From positions 9,963-73,962 of the forward strand of contig DAOOQQ010000017.1 of NCBI GenBank assembly GCA_035388825.1: a stretch of DNA of 64,000 bases, in the 5' to 3' direction. The translations under genes and the position numbers were made by a program. Origin of the DNA: MWAR01 sp035388825 (GTDB lineage: Bacteria; Muiribacteriota; Ozemobacteria; Ozemobacterales; Ozemobacteraceae). Of the stretch, positions 16,899 through 26,275 are shown one piece after another. Every line of letters starts with the position of its first letter. Position 1 is the first letter of the stretch. The notes below the pieces were generated by a model. That model was not told the DNA's origin, ran no database searches, and was given only the letters and a program-made list of their open reading frames with translations.

Positions 16899-18119
16899 TC
16901 AAGGCACAGGTTTCCGGGAAGGGGGGGCGAAGGCGAGGCCGGTAGCGGCGATAGCCGTGAAAACGGCTCCGGCAAAAAACGTGGCCGAAGGCCCGATGGC
17001 GTTCCAGAGAGAACCGGCGATGACGCTGGCCAGCAGCAGGGCGAGGCCGCTCACCAGGTTGAAGAGGCCGAAAGCCGTGCCGAGCAGCTTTGCCGGAGCC
17101 GTGTCGGCGACGAGTTTCGACAACAGGCCCTGCGTGAATGCCATATGAAGCCCCCACAGCCCGGCCAGCACGGCGAGCGGTGATGCCGCGGCGGCGAGGA
17201 CGAGATCCGCGACGATGAGAAAACCCAGCCCGAGCAGCAGCAGGGACCGCCGGCTGAACCGATCGGCGGCGATGCCCGCAGGCCAGGCCGCACCGGCATA
17301 GAACACGTTCATCACGACCATCACGACCGGCGCGAGCCCCAGGGCGAGGCCGGCATCCTGGGCGCGCAGCACCAGAAACGCTTCGCTGAACCGGGCGAGG
17401 GTCATCACCGCCCCGAGCAGGACGACGAACCAGTAGGAGGCGGGAAGCAGCCTGACATCCGCGAGACGGAACGGATTCCGTGTCTGCGTGTGTTCCGCCG
17501 ATCGGTCGGGTTCGCGCACCCAGACGACCAGCAGTGCCACGCAGACGAACGCCGGGATCACCGCGATCCACATGGCCGTCCGGATATCGTTGGAAAGTCG
17601 CATCATCAACAGAACGGCGAGCAGAGGGCCGAGGAACGCCCCGACCGAGTCGAGAGCCTGCCGGAGGCCATAGGCGGCGCCGCGCTGCGGCTGTGGCGTG
17701 ATATCGGCGACCAGGGCGTCGCGGGGCGCGCCGCGGATGCCTTTCCCCACACGGTCGATGAACCGGGCTGCGAATACCCAGCCGATGGCGTTCGCGAGCG
17801 GGAACACCGGCTTGGTGAAGGCGGCGAGGCTGTATCCGAGCACCATCAGGAACTTGCGCTTCCCGAGATAATCGCTGAGAGCACCGGAGAACACCTTCAT
17901 GATCGAGGCGGTAGCCTCGGCGATACCCTCGATGACGCCAACCGTGACCATCGAGGCTCCGAGGGTGGTGACCATGAACGCCGGCAGAAGGCTGTGGATC
18001 AGCTCCGACGACATATCCATGAACAGCGAGGCGAAGCCCATCGCCCAGATCCCGGCCGGCAGCCCGCGCCAGGCTGTCTGCGTCCGGTTAGCCGAGGAAG
18101 ACGTGTTCGGTTCATTCAT
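16899..18119 (-). CDS. MFS transporter, last gene of the efflux operon
   Basis: 406 residues, about 12 membrane helices. The loop 2-3 region reads FSGALSDYLGKRKFLMV and FIDRVGKGIRGAPRDALVAD, the latter typical of one MFS drug/metabolite exporter branch. Its start overlaps the end of the RND pump gene by eight bases, which makes it the fifth gene of the operon. Having an RND tripartite pump and an MFS permease together suggests a two-step export path, with the MFS moving substrate to the periplasm and the RND system moving it out. Substrate unknown. Confidence 0.88.
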   Translation of the reverse strand: MNEPNTSSSANRTQTAWRGLPAGIWAMGFASLFMDMSSELIHSLLPAFMVTTLGASMVTVGVIEGIAEATASIMKVFSGALSDYLGKRKFLMVLGYSLAAFTKPVFPLANAIGWVFAARFIDRVGKGIRGAPRDALVADITPQPQRGAAYGLRQALDSVGAFLGPLLAVLLMMRLSNDIRTAMWIAVIPAFVCVALLVVWVREPDRSAEHTQTRNPFRLADVRLLPASYWFVVLLGAVMTLARFSEAFLVLRAQDAGLALGLAPVVMVVMNVFYAGAAWPAGIAADRFSRRSLLLLGLGFLIVADLVLAAAASPLAVLAGLWGLHMAFTQGLLSKLVADTAPAKLLGTAFGLFNLVSGLALLLASVIAGSLWNAIGPSATFFAGAVFTAIAATGLAFAPPSRKPVP

Positions 18120-21100
18120 TCCGGGGGACCTCGGCGAAGGCCTTGATACCGAACCAGGCGCAGATGTCCTCGAGCAGTTCGTAGATGACGGGCACGAACA
18201 GCAGGGTCAGGGCCGTCGAGGTGATCAGGCCGCCGATGACGGCGATCGCCATGCCGACGCGCATCTCCGAGCCTGGCCCGGTCGAGATGGCGGGCGGGAT
18301 CATGCCGCCGATCATGCAGGCGCTGGTCATGAGGATCGGCCGCAGGCGGATCGGCCCGGCGGTCATGATGGCCTCGCGCCGGCTCATGCCGCTTCGCCGC
18401 TGCTGGTTGATGAACTCGACGAGCAGGATGCCGTTCTTCACGACGAGGCCCATCAGCATCAGAAACCCGATCATGGTCATGATGTCGACGCGCGCCTGCG
18501 TCAGGATCAGGGCTCCGATCGCACCGACCAGGCCGAGCGGCACCGAGGTCATGATGGAGAGCGGGTGCAGGAAATTCTCGAACTGCGAGGCGAGAAGCAT
18601 GTAGACAAGAATTGCTGCGATGATAGCGGCGAACGCCATGTTCCCGACGGTTTCCTCGCTGGTCTTGGAAAGCCCCTGGAACTGGCCGCGATAACCCGGC
18701 GGGAACAGTTTCCCGGCCTCGGCGGCGAACTCACCCATCGCCGTTCCCTGCGATTTTCCCTCGAGATTGCAGCCGATGCGGACTTCACGCGCCCGATTGA
18801 ACCGGTTGATCGTGGCGGCGCCTGGGCTGACCGAAAGTTCGGTCACGTTCGCGAGAGGCACGGTGCGCTGCCCGTCGATCGTGCGCACCATCAGGTTCGG
18901 CAGCGTCTCCGGGCTTTCCCGGAACGCCTTCATCAGGCGCATCTTGACGTCATACTGTTTCCCTTCCTCCTTGAACTGGGAAACGGCCTGCTGGCCGCCG
19001 ACGAGGAGATTCAGCGTCGTTGCCAGCGCGCCGACGTTGACGCCGAGCAGCTCCATGCGGTCGCGCTGAAGCTGGACGCGCAGTTCCGGCTTTCCCGGCT
19101 CGCGCGTGTCGGCGACATCGACGAAGCCGCCGGCCTGTTTCATCCAGGAAGACAGCTTGTCCGCCAGGTCTCCGAGTACCGTCATGTCGGGGCCGAGCAG
19201 CGAGTAGGTGATCTGCTGGTTGGCCATGCCCATGCCGGCGGCCATCGGATCGTGTTCCTCGACGGAACGGCGTTCGATGCCTGGAATCGTATTCACTATT
19301 TTTCTGACCTGATCCATCAGCACGGTCTGAGAAACGTCCGGCCGCCGGGCGCGCGGGATGAGGGTGACGGTGATGGAGCATTTGGTCGGGTCTTCGAGAG
19401 GGTCCGTTGCCACGGTGGCCATCGAGGTGAGGATATACTGCCGGATCGGGGCCGTGATTTGTGATTCGACCAGCTTCGTGATGCGTTTCGAGCCTTCGAG
19501 AGATGTTCCGATGGGTGTGCGGAAATTCACCAGGAACAGATTCTTGTCGACCTGGGGCTTGAACTCGAAGTTCAACTGGCCCGCGAGGGCGGCGATCAGC
19601 GCGATGACGCCGGCGCCGGCGGCAAGGATGAGCGGACGGTGGCTCAACACGAGGCCGAGGAGGCGGCGGTAGGCTTCGTCGAGCAGATCGAGCATGTGTC
19701 CGAAGAATCTCGCCACCCGGTTCTCGTGCTCTTCACTCTCGAGGTAACGGGCCGCGAGCATGGGGGTCAAAGTGAAGCTGACGACGAGAGAGACGAGCAC
19801 GGTCGCGGTGACGGTGATGCCGAAATGATACAGGAACCGCCCCACGATGCCGCTCATCAGCGCGACCGGCAGGAACACGGCGACCAGCGAGAACGTCGTT
19901 GCAGTAACGGCCAGGCCGATTTCCTCCGTCGCTTCGCCGGCCGCCGTATCGGCGGATTTTCCCAGGCGCAGGTGCCGGTAGATGTTCTCGATGACGACGA
20001 TCGCGTCGTCGATCAGTAGACCGATCGACAGCGAGAGGGCCATCGTCGTCATCATGTTCAGCGACAGGCCGAGAACACGCATGATCACGAACGCCGCGAG
20101 CAGCGAGGTCGGGATCGCCAGGGCGGAGATCAGCGTCGAGCGCAGGTTTCGAAGGAACACGAGGATGATCAGGACGGCCAGGATACCCCCGACGACGATG
20201 TCGACCATCGTGGCGTGAATCGATTCCTCCGTGAAAGGGGTCGTATCCATGGGAATCGAGATGCTGACGCCCTTGGGAGCGCTCTGGCTGAGTTCTTCGA
20301 TGGCCTTTTTGACGAGCTGCGCCGTTTTCACGGCGTTGGCTCCGGACTGCTTCTGGATCTGCATGCCCACGATCGGCCTGCCGTCGACCAGGCCCACCGA
20401 CCGCTCATCCTCGATGGCATCTTCGACCTGGGCCACTTCGCCCAGGGTGATGCGGGTTCCTTCGATCGTGGCGATCGTGAGGCTCCTGAAGGACTCGACG
20501 TCGGCGAGTTCGCCCATCGTTTTCACGACGAACTCGCGGCGGTCGTCCTCGATCTTGCCGGCCGGAATCTCGATATTCTTCGATCGCACGGCCTGGACGA
20601 CCTCGGCGGCGGTCAGTCCGTGGGCGTTCAGCCGGTCGTTGTCGATCCAGATCTTGATCTCGCGTTCCCTGACGCCCATCTCCTTGATGGCGCCGACGCC
20701 GGAAACGCTCTGCAGACGGTTTTTCACGACATCCTTGGCGTATTTCGACAACTCGCCGACCGAGAGGGGGCCCGAAATGGTGAGGGCGAGGATCGGGACG
20801 GCGCCGGTGTCGAACTTCTCGATGACGGGCGATTCCATCGCTTCGGGCAGCTCGCTGCGGATGCCGGCGACCTTGTCGCGGACGTCCTGGACGGCGACGT
20901 CGATACTGCGATCGAGCTTGAACTCGGCGATGACGCGGGCGACGTTTTCCGCGCAGACGGATTTGACGCTTTCGATGCCGCTGAGCGCGGCAATCTGCTC
21001 TTCGATCTTGTCGACGACCTTCGATTCGAGCGTTTCCGGGCTGGCGCCCCGATAGACGCAGGTGACGGTGACGGTGGGGAACTCGACCTCGGGGAACTCG

Positions 21101-21204
21101 TCGACGCCGAGGTCTCGATAGCAGAGCGCGCCGAACAACGCCACGGCCAGAAAGGCCATGATCGTGGTGACGGGTCGGCGGATGGCGGTGTCGGCGAGAA
21201 TCAT
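18112..21204 (-). CDS. RND efflux pump inner-membrane permease (HAE1/AcrB type)
   Basis: 1030 residues, normal length for AcrB-like pumps: N-terminal helix with DTAIRRPVTTIMAFLAVALF, porter domain, TM4 region LSIGLLIDDAIVVIENIYRH with the proton-relay Asp pair, a second porter half and closing helices (LMGLVVKNGILLVEFINQQR). It forms the proton-driven trimer of a tripartite pump. Overlaps the adaptor gene by four bases (ATGA) and the MFS gene by eight. Confidence 0.97.
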   Translation of the reverse strand: MILADTAIRRPVTTIMAFLAVALFGALCYRDLGVDEFPEVEFPTVTVTCVYRGASPETLESKVVDKIEEQIAALSGIESVKSVCAENVARVIAEFKLDRSIDVAVQDVRDKVAGIRSELPEAMESPVIEKFDTGAVPILALTISGPLSVGELSKYAKDVVKNRLQSVSGVGAIKEMGVREREIKIWIDNDRLNAHGLTAAEVVQAVRSKNIEIPAGKIEDDRREFVVKTMGELADVESFRSLTIATIEGTRITLGEVAQVEDAIEDERSVGLVDGRPIVGMQIQKQSGANAVKTAQLVKKAIEELSQSAPKGVSISIPMDTTPFTEESIHATMVDIVVGGILAVLIILVFLRNLRSTLISALAIPTSLLAAFVIMRVLGLSLNMMTTMALSLSIGLLIDDAIVVIENIYRHLRLGKSADTAAGEATEEIGLAVTATTFSLVAVFLPVALMSGIVGRFLYHFGITVTATVLVSLVVSFTLTPMLAARYLESEEHENRVARFFGHMLDLLDEAYRRLLGLVLSHRPLILAAGAGVIALIAALAGQLNFEFKPQVDKNLFLVNFRTPIGTSLEGSKRITKLVESQITAPIRQYILTSMATVATDPLEDPTKCSITVTLIPRARRPDVSQTVLMDQVRKIVNTIPGIERRSVEEHDPMAAGMGMANQQITYSLLGPDMTVLGDLADKLSSWMKQAGGFVDVADTREPGKPELRVQLQRDRMELLGVNVGALATTLNLLVGGQQAVSQFKEEGKQYDVKMRLMKAFRESPETLPNLMVRTIDGQRTVPLANVTELSVSPGAATINRFNRAREVRIGCNLEGKSQGTAMGEFAAEAGKLFPPGYRGQFQGLSKTSEETVGNMAFAAIIAAILVYMLLASQFENFLHPLSIMTSVPLGLVGAIGALILTQARVDIMTMIGFLMLMGLVVKNGILLVEFINQQRRSGMSRREAIMTAGPIRLRPILMTSACMIGGMIPPAISTGPGSEMRVGMAIAVIGGLITSTALTLLFVPVIYELLEDICAWFGIKAFAEVPRNE

Positions 21205-22442
21205 CGGACGGCCTCGTTCCCGACCGTGACCGGTGCGCCATCGACGAGCTGGTCGAAGCCGCTGTCGACGATCGGCGTGTCGCTGGCGAGGCCCGACAAG
21301 ATGGAAATGCGGTTGCCGCGCGAGAAACCGACTGTCACGGGGGTTTTTTGGGCTTTCCCGTCGCGGACGGTGAAGACGTAGCCGGAACGGGCGGCGCCCT
21401 GGGTCGCACCGGTGCCGTCGCTCGTGATTCTCACGATGCCGGCCGGCACGATGCGGGTTCCGAGGTTCTCGCGGACGACGGTGTCGACGTCGGCGTAGCC
21501 GCCGTGGCTCAGCCTGTGGTCGGTATTGGGAAGGATGGCGATCGCTTCGAACGTCAGGGTCTTGCGGTCGATCGCGGGAATGATCGTGTTCACGCTGGTG
21601 ATCACCGGTTCCGACACGAGCGGAGAGCGGACGATCACGCGTGCCCCGAGCGTGAGGAAGGGGAGAACGCGCTCGGGAAGGCGGATGCGGAGCTCCAGTT
21701 CCGAGTCATCGACGAGGGTGAGGGTCTGCTTGTCGCTCGGTTCGTGCTCCATGAGCGATTTTGACGTGATCAGGCCGTCGAACGGCGCGAGGAGTGTCGA
21801 GTTGTCGAGCCGGCGTCTGGCGGCGCGAACGCCGACGTTCGCGGTCGCGACGAGGGTTTTGGCCGCCGACAGGGCCGCCTCGGCCTGCATGATCTGCCGG
21901 GCGGCCACCTCGACGCCGTTCTGGGCGAGCTTGAACTGGCCTTCAATCTGGTCGAACTGCTGTTGGGGAATCGTGTCTTTCTCGCGGAGGCTCTTCGCGC
22001 GGTCGTAATCGCGGGTTGCGGTTTCGAGGCGGATCAGCGCCTGTTGCTTCGCGACGCGGGCGGTTTCGAGGGCCGCCGAAGCCGCGGCGACCTGGGATTC
22101 GACCGAGGTGACAGCCGTCTTCGCCTGGTCGAGCGAGATGTTCGCGTCTTCGAGATCGAGAACGGCGAGGGGCTGGTCTTTGCGGACCCGGTCCCCCTCG
22201 CGGACCAGCACGCGGTCGACGAAGCCGGATGTCTTGAGCTGAAGCGTCGCGCGCTGGGGGGCGATCAGCTCGCCGGTCGTGCGTTCGATCCACTCGACCG
22301 AACCGATCGCGGGTGTCAGAAGCGTCACGGGGATCGGATCGCCCGTCGGCTCGGCGGAAAGGAGCCCGCCCAGGAGAAATGCGAATAATAAGATAGCGAA
22401 GCGTATACTAATGTTTCGCTGGCGTTGGGAAATCGATGTCAT
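21201..22442 (-). CDS. RND periplasmic adaptor (membrane fusion protein)
   Basis: 413 residues. Signal/anchor helix near 12-30, barrel-sandwich halves (LKTSGFVDRVLVREGDRVRK and TLLAPFDGLITSKSL), a long alpha-helical hairpin between them (about 95-200, Ala-rich coiled coil), and beta-barrel and membrane-proximal domains after. It bridges the RND pump and TolC. The ATG at 22442 has AGGAGG four bases upstream; an ATG eight codons earlier has none. 48 bases after the TolC-like gene. Confidence 0.93.
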   Translation of the reverse strand: MTSISQRQRNISIRFAILLFAFLLGGLLSAEPTGDPIPVTLLTPAIGSVEWIERTTGELIAPQRATLQLKTSGFVDRVLVREGDRVRKDQPLAVLDLEDANISLDQAKTAVTSVESQVAAASAALETARVAKQQALIRLETATRDYDRAKSLREKDTIPQQQFDQIEGQFKLAQNGVEVAARQIMQAEAALSAAKTLVATANVGVRAARRRLDNSTLLAPFDGLITSKSLMEHEPSDKQTLTLVDDSELELRIRLPERVLPFLTLGARVIVRSPLVSEPVITSVNTIIPAIDRKTLTFEAIAILPNTDHRLSHGGYADVDTVVRENLGTRIVPAGIVRITSDGTGATQGAARSGYVFTVRDGKAQKTPVTVGFSRGNRISILSGLASDTPIVDSGFDQLVDGAPVTVGNEAVR

Positions 22443-22490
22443 GGGGCCTCCTGGCGAGTCGGTCATCGGGAAGGGCGGACGTGTGATCGT

Positions 22491-23891
22491 CTATTTCAAG
22501 GGAAGAAGGGCGTGTTCGAGGCCGCCGGCGGCGTGCCAGAGGGCGATGCGGGCGAGGGCCTGGTCGAAGCCGGCGGTGACGCGGCGCTGGCGGGCCGAGA
22601 CGAGGGCGGACTCGGCGTCGAGCAGGTGCTGCGAGGTGACGGCCCCGGCCTTGAACCGCTCTTCGGTGAGGCGCAGGGATTCGGCGGCTTGCGCTTCCGC
22701 CTGGGTCGACAGCTCGAGCCGCGCGCGTGCCTCCTCGATGCGGAGAAAGGCCTGATGAATGGCGAGCAATATATTTCGTTCGAGATCTTCGAGATCGTGG
22801 GTCGCCTTGCTTTTGGCGGCTCGCGCTTCCCGCACCTTGCTGCGGGTTTCGCCGGCGTCGAACACGTTCAGGCCGACGTAGACGGTGGCGTCCCAGTTGT
22901 CCTGGGCCGTATTGAACTGGTTGCCCGAACTCCAGTTCCACTGGAGGGCGACGTTGGGCAGCAGGGCGCCTTTCGCGGCCTTCGCCGAGAAGTCCTGGAT
23001 GCGGACCGCCTCGCGGGCGGCTCGAAGCAGGGGGTGACTGCGGGTGGCGAGGGAGACGGCGTGCTCCTCGCTCAGTTCCGGCGTCGTGTCGGGGTTCGCG
23101 GGAACGGGGATCGCGGTCGGTTCGATCGGAAGGCCGGTCAGCATCTCCAGGCGTGCTTTCGCCAGGTCGATGCCGTTGCGGGCCTTCACGAGGTTCTCGC
23201 GGCGCTCGAGGACCGACACCTGCACTTTCAGCAGATCGTCGCGAACGGCGACGCCGGCTTCGAGCATGTTCTGCACGTGCCGTTCGTGGCCGAGCGTGTC
23301 GAACAGGGCCTGCGACGCCACTTCCTCCATGGCACGGGCGCTGAGAAGACCGAACCAGGCCTCGGCGACCGAGCGGACCATGTCCTCGCGGCGCCGGGTT
23401 TCGGCATGCTTCTGGATATTCACGCCCGCTCGTGCGGCATTGACACCGTTTTCGAGCGCACCACCGGTGTAGATCGGCTGGGAGAGCTTGATGCCTTTCA
23501 GCTGAAGTTGTTCCTTCCCCAATGGTCTGCCCATGATTTCGGAGGTGTGCCGGAAGTTCGTGAACGTCTCCTCGGCCTTGAGGCGGGGGAGGAGGTTGCT
23601 GTTCGCGCGGTTCAGGCGCTGCTTCGACGCCCGGGTTTCATCCTCCGCCGACAGGACGCCGGGATTCGTGTCGAGGGCCGACACGAGACACTCGGCCAGG
23701 GTCGGGGCGGTGCCGACCGTGTCCGCCGTGGTTGCCGACCCGATCGGGGTCTCGATCGCGGATGGCGAGGAAGCCGGGATTGCCGGTTCGGTGGCTGTCT
23801 GCGCGATTCCCGTCACGCAGGTGAACAGCATCAGGGACAAGGTCGGGACGAGGAGCCGGGAGAGTCTGGTGGAATGGGGACGGAGGATCAT
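22491..23891 (-). CDS. TolC-family outer-membrane channel
   Basis: 466 residues from ATG 23891, with a signal peptide (LLVPTLSLMLFTCVTGIAQ) and two repeated TolC halves made of long amphipathic helices (VEASLEL-like segments NANSNLLPRLKAEETF, ALQWNWSSGNQF, EEARARLELSTQAEAQAAES). It forms the trimeric outer-membrane exit duct of the pump. The ATG overlaps the TetR stop by four bases, so regulator and channel are translationally coupled. The frame open to 24053 lies inside the TetR gene and is rejected. Confidence 0.93.
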   Translation of the reverse strand: MILRPHSTRLSRLLVPTLSLMLFTCVTGIAQTATEPAIPASSPSAIETPIGSATTADTVGTAPTLAECLVSALDTNPGVLSAEDETRASKQRLNRANSNLLPRLKAEETFTNFRHTSEIMGRPLGKEQLQLKGIKLSQPIYTGGALENGVNAARAGVNIQKHAETRRREDMVRSVAEAWFGLLSARAMEEVASQALFDTLGHERHVQNMLEAGVAVRDDLLKVQVSVLERRENLVKARNGIDLAKARLEMLTGLPIEPTAIPVPANPDTTPELSEEHAVSLATRSHPLLRAAREAVRIQDFSAKAAKGALLPNVALQWNWSSGNQFNTAQDNWDATVYVGLNVFDAGETRSKVREARAAKSKATHDLEDLERNILLAIHQAFLRIEEARARLELSTQAEAQAAESLRLTEERFKAGAVTSQHLLDAESALVSARQRRVTAGFDQALARIALWHAAGGLEHALLPLK

Positions 23892-24565
23892 GGGTGTTTG
23901 CCTCTTCTGCTCTGAGCTTTCGACGTGGAACGTTCGTGGGAGGATTGTTTCGACGGCGTTGGGGAGGGATGCTGGCCGGCCAGGCCGAACAGGAAAAAGT
24001 CCGACAGTTGGTCGGCGAGAGTCTCGGCGGAGAGAACGTTTTCGCGCGACCACCAGAACCGAAAGGCCTGGAGAACCATGCCGATGAGCGCGTGATGGAT
24101 GAGCTCGATATGAAAATGCGGCGAAACCAGGCCGGCTTTCTGGGCTTTTTCGAGCTCCTTCATCTCGCCGAGGCTTGCCGCGATGAACCTGTTCGCGAGA
24201 TGGTTGCGAAGTTCCTCATCCAGCAGTCCCGCGTCGGAGGTCATGCACTGGAAGAAAAAGCGGGCTTCGGGTGTGTCGGCGACCTGCGTGAATAGCTGCC
24301 GGATTCCCTGTCGGACTCCGTCCTCGAGAGACATGACATTCAGATCGATGGCGGGCGGTCGGAGCGTGGTGCGCAAGACGAGGTCGAACACGGCCAGGAA
24401 CAGCGATTCCTTGGTTCCGAAGTGGCTGTAGATGGTTGCCTTGCTGACGTTCGCTTTGCGGGCGATCATGTCGACGCTCGCCTGATGGTATCCCTGACGC
24501 GAAAACTCGTCGAGCGCAGCGTGAAGCATGCGCTCGTTGCGCTGTTTCTGCCGGGGCGTCGCCAT
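23888..24565 (-). CDS. TetR/AcrR-family repressor of the efflux operon
   Basis: 225 residues. N-terminal helix-turn-helix ASVDMIARKANVSKATIYSHFGTKESLF is the TetR signature (residues about 28-55); the remainder is the helical ligand/dimer domain. First gene of the leftward operon with TolC, adaptor, RND and MFS genes, so it is expected to repress its own operon until ligand binds. A palindrome 51 bases upstream is the likely binding site. Confidence 0.93.
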   Translation of the reverse strand: MATPRQKQRNERMLHAALDEFSRQGYHQASVDMIARKANVSKATIYSHFGTKESLFLAVFDLVLRTTLRPPAIDLNVMSLEDGVRQGIRQLFTQVADTPEARFFFQCMTSDAGLLDEELRNHLANRFIAASLGEMKELEKAQKAGLVSPHFHIELIHHALIGMVLQAFRFWWSRENVLSAETLADQLSDFFLFGLAGQHPSPTPSKQSSHERSTSKAQSRRGKHP

Positions 24566-24615
24566 GATGGATCATCTCCGGAGCGGGAATGGGGAAAGAA
24601 AAATACTGAACTTGA

Positions 24616-24635
24616 AAGTTTGGATATTTAAACTT
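24616..24635. promoter_or_regulatory. Probable TetR operator in the divergent control region
   Basis: AAGTTT-N8-AAACTT, 20 bases, with an AT-rich centre (GGATATTT). It lies in the 185-base region between the TetR gene and the divergent clostripain-like gene, so it might affect both. Confidence 0.55.
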
Positions 24636-24750
24636 ACTGGTATGAAAAAGTCAAGAGTGCGAAAAAGACGATTCCAAGCTGGATCATGGATGAAAGCGGA
24701 CGTGGTATCATGTCGGGATACGGTTCGTTTTGCGAAGAGGGAGAGATGCG

Positions 24751-26214
24751 ATGAAACAGATTGCCCGGATTCTCATGGCGGTGTTCGTTCTTGCCTGGGC
24801 GGCGCAGGGTATGGCCCAGGCTACCGAGAAGGACTGGACCTTCATGGTGTTCATCAACGCCGACAACAACCTCGACGAATACGGCGTGCTCGACCAGGAG
24901 GAGATGGCCCGGGTCGGCAGCAGCGATCGGCTCGACATCGTCACCCTGATCGACCGGTATGACGGCCCCGCGACGATGAACCACATCGAAAAAGGGCGCA
25001 TCACGAAGCTATCCGACGAGGGTGAGCTCGACATGGGCGACTGGCGCGAGTTGGTGCGGTTCGCGAAGACCGCGATGGCGCGCTTCCCGGCGAAACGGTA
25101 CGCGCTCGTCGTCTGGAACCATGGCGCAGGCTGGAAGTTCCGGACCGGTGGGGCCGTGAAAGGCATCTCCTACGACGACTCCAGCAACAACCACATCACG
25201 ACGCGCCAGCTCGGTGAGGCGCTGCGCGCGATTCGCGACGCGACGGGGCGCAGGATCGATTTGTTCTGCATGGATGCCTGTCTGATGCAGATGTTCGAGG
25301 TCGCCTGGGAGGTGCGGGACGGCTGTGACTACATCGTCGCCTCCGAGGAGACGGTGCCGGGCGACGGCTACCCCTACGCCGAGGTGCTGGGGGCGCTGAA
25401 GCCGGGCATGGGGCCGATCGAGTTCGGCACCGCGATCGTGAACGCGTTCCGCATCCATTACAGCAAGGACATCCCGCAGGAAGGGCCGTGGGAGTTCACG
25501 GGCCGCCGGTCGGCCCGCGTCATCCGGAAGACGACGATGTCGCTGCTGGAAACGGCCCAGCTGTCCGAACTGCGAGACAAGCTCGACGTCTTCGCCCGGG
25601 CCGTGATGGCGGGGAATGTCGCCCCGGCGCTGAACGAGGCGCTGAAGAAGGCCGAGCATTTCACCTATTACGACAACGTCGATCTGAAGGACCTGCTCGA
25701 CAGTCTGAAACCCCTGGTGAAGGATCCCGCCCTGCTCGAGGCGATCGCACAGGTGGGTGCGAGTTTCCGGAAGGCGATCCTCGCGAACGGAACGACGGGT
25801 ACGAAGGACGACGGAAACGGCCAGGGGGGCGATGATTCCGACTGGCTGCACGGGAACCGGCCCGCGCGCTGGGAAATCCCGATCTGCGCGAACGGGCTTG
25901 CCGTCTACTTCCCCGAGAAGCCGGCGAATTACCTGCCGGCATACGAGGAGCTGACGTTCGCGGCCGACTCGCAGTGGGACGAGATGCTTCGCGACCATTT
26001 CCGCAAATCAGCGGTTGCCCGCGTGACGGCGGATCTTGAACACGGCTGCCTCGATGCTCTGCGGGAGTGGGCAGTCCAGGCCGGTCCGGCGACACGCGAG
26101 ATCAGCCGCGCCGTCGCCGATGCGGTTGCGTTCCGGCTCCACGCCGAAGGCGGGCTACCCGCCACTCTGGCAGATGAGGCCCGTGGCCTGCTTGGGCTGC
26201 TCCGGACACGGTGA
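24751..26214 (+). CDS. Exported clostripain-like cysteine protease (family C11)
   Basis: 487 residues. Signal peptide MKQIARILMAVFVLAWAAQG, then WTFMVFINADNNLDEYG, the conserved start of C11 peptidases. Catalytic His is in LVVWNHGAGWKF (near 125) and catalytic Cys in IDLFCMDACLMQMFEVAWEV (near 175), with IVASEETVPGDGYPY after. Clostripain-type enzymes cut after Arg or Lys, are often autoprocessed and need calcium. ATG at 24751 follows GAGGGAGAGATGCG. Divergent from the TetR operon. Whether it is secreted or periplasmic cannot be told. Confidence 0.92.
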   Translation: MKQIARILMAVFVLAWAAQGMAQATEKDWTFMVFINADNNLDEYGVLDQEEMARVGSSDRLDIVTLIDRYDGPATMNHIEKGRITKLSDEGELDMGDWRELVRFAKTAMARFPAKRYALVVWNHGAGWKFRTGGAVKGISYDDSSNNHITTRQLGEALRAIRDATGRRIDLFCMDACLMQMFEVAWEVRDGCDYIVASEETVPGDGYPYAEVLGALKPGMGPIEFGTAIVNAFRIHYSKDIPQEGPWEFTGRRSARVIRKTTMSLLETAQLSELRDKLDVFARAVMAGNVAPALNEALKKAEHFTYYDNVDLKDLLDSLKPLVKDPALLEAIAQVGASFRKAILANGTTGTKDDGNGQGGDDSDWLHGNRPARWEIPICANGLAVYFPEKPANYLPAYEELTFAADSQWDEMLRDHFRKSAVARVTADLEHGCLDALREWAVQAGPATREISRAVADAVAFRLHAEGGLPATLADEARGLLGLLRTR

Positions 26215-26228
26215 AATGGCGTCGCGTG

Positions 26229-26234
26229 TATAAT
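26229..26234 (+). promoter_or_regulatory. -10 box upstream of the coiled-coil protein gene
   Basis: TATAAT at 26229-26234 in an AT-rich patch, 42 bases before the start codon; no good -35 match at the expected distance. Confidence 0.45.
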
Positions 26235-26275
26235 ATCATAGGGTATATCAAAACAGCTGCTTTCAGGAGGAGCTC

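Noticed and set aside
23892..24053. N-terminal extension of TolC
   Set aside because: It is inside the TetR gene in another frame; the ATG at 23891 starts a signal peptide and overlaps the TetR stop.
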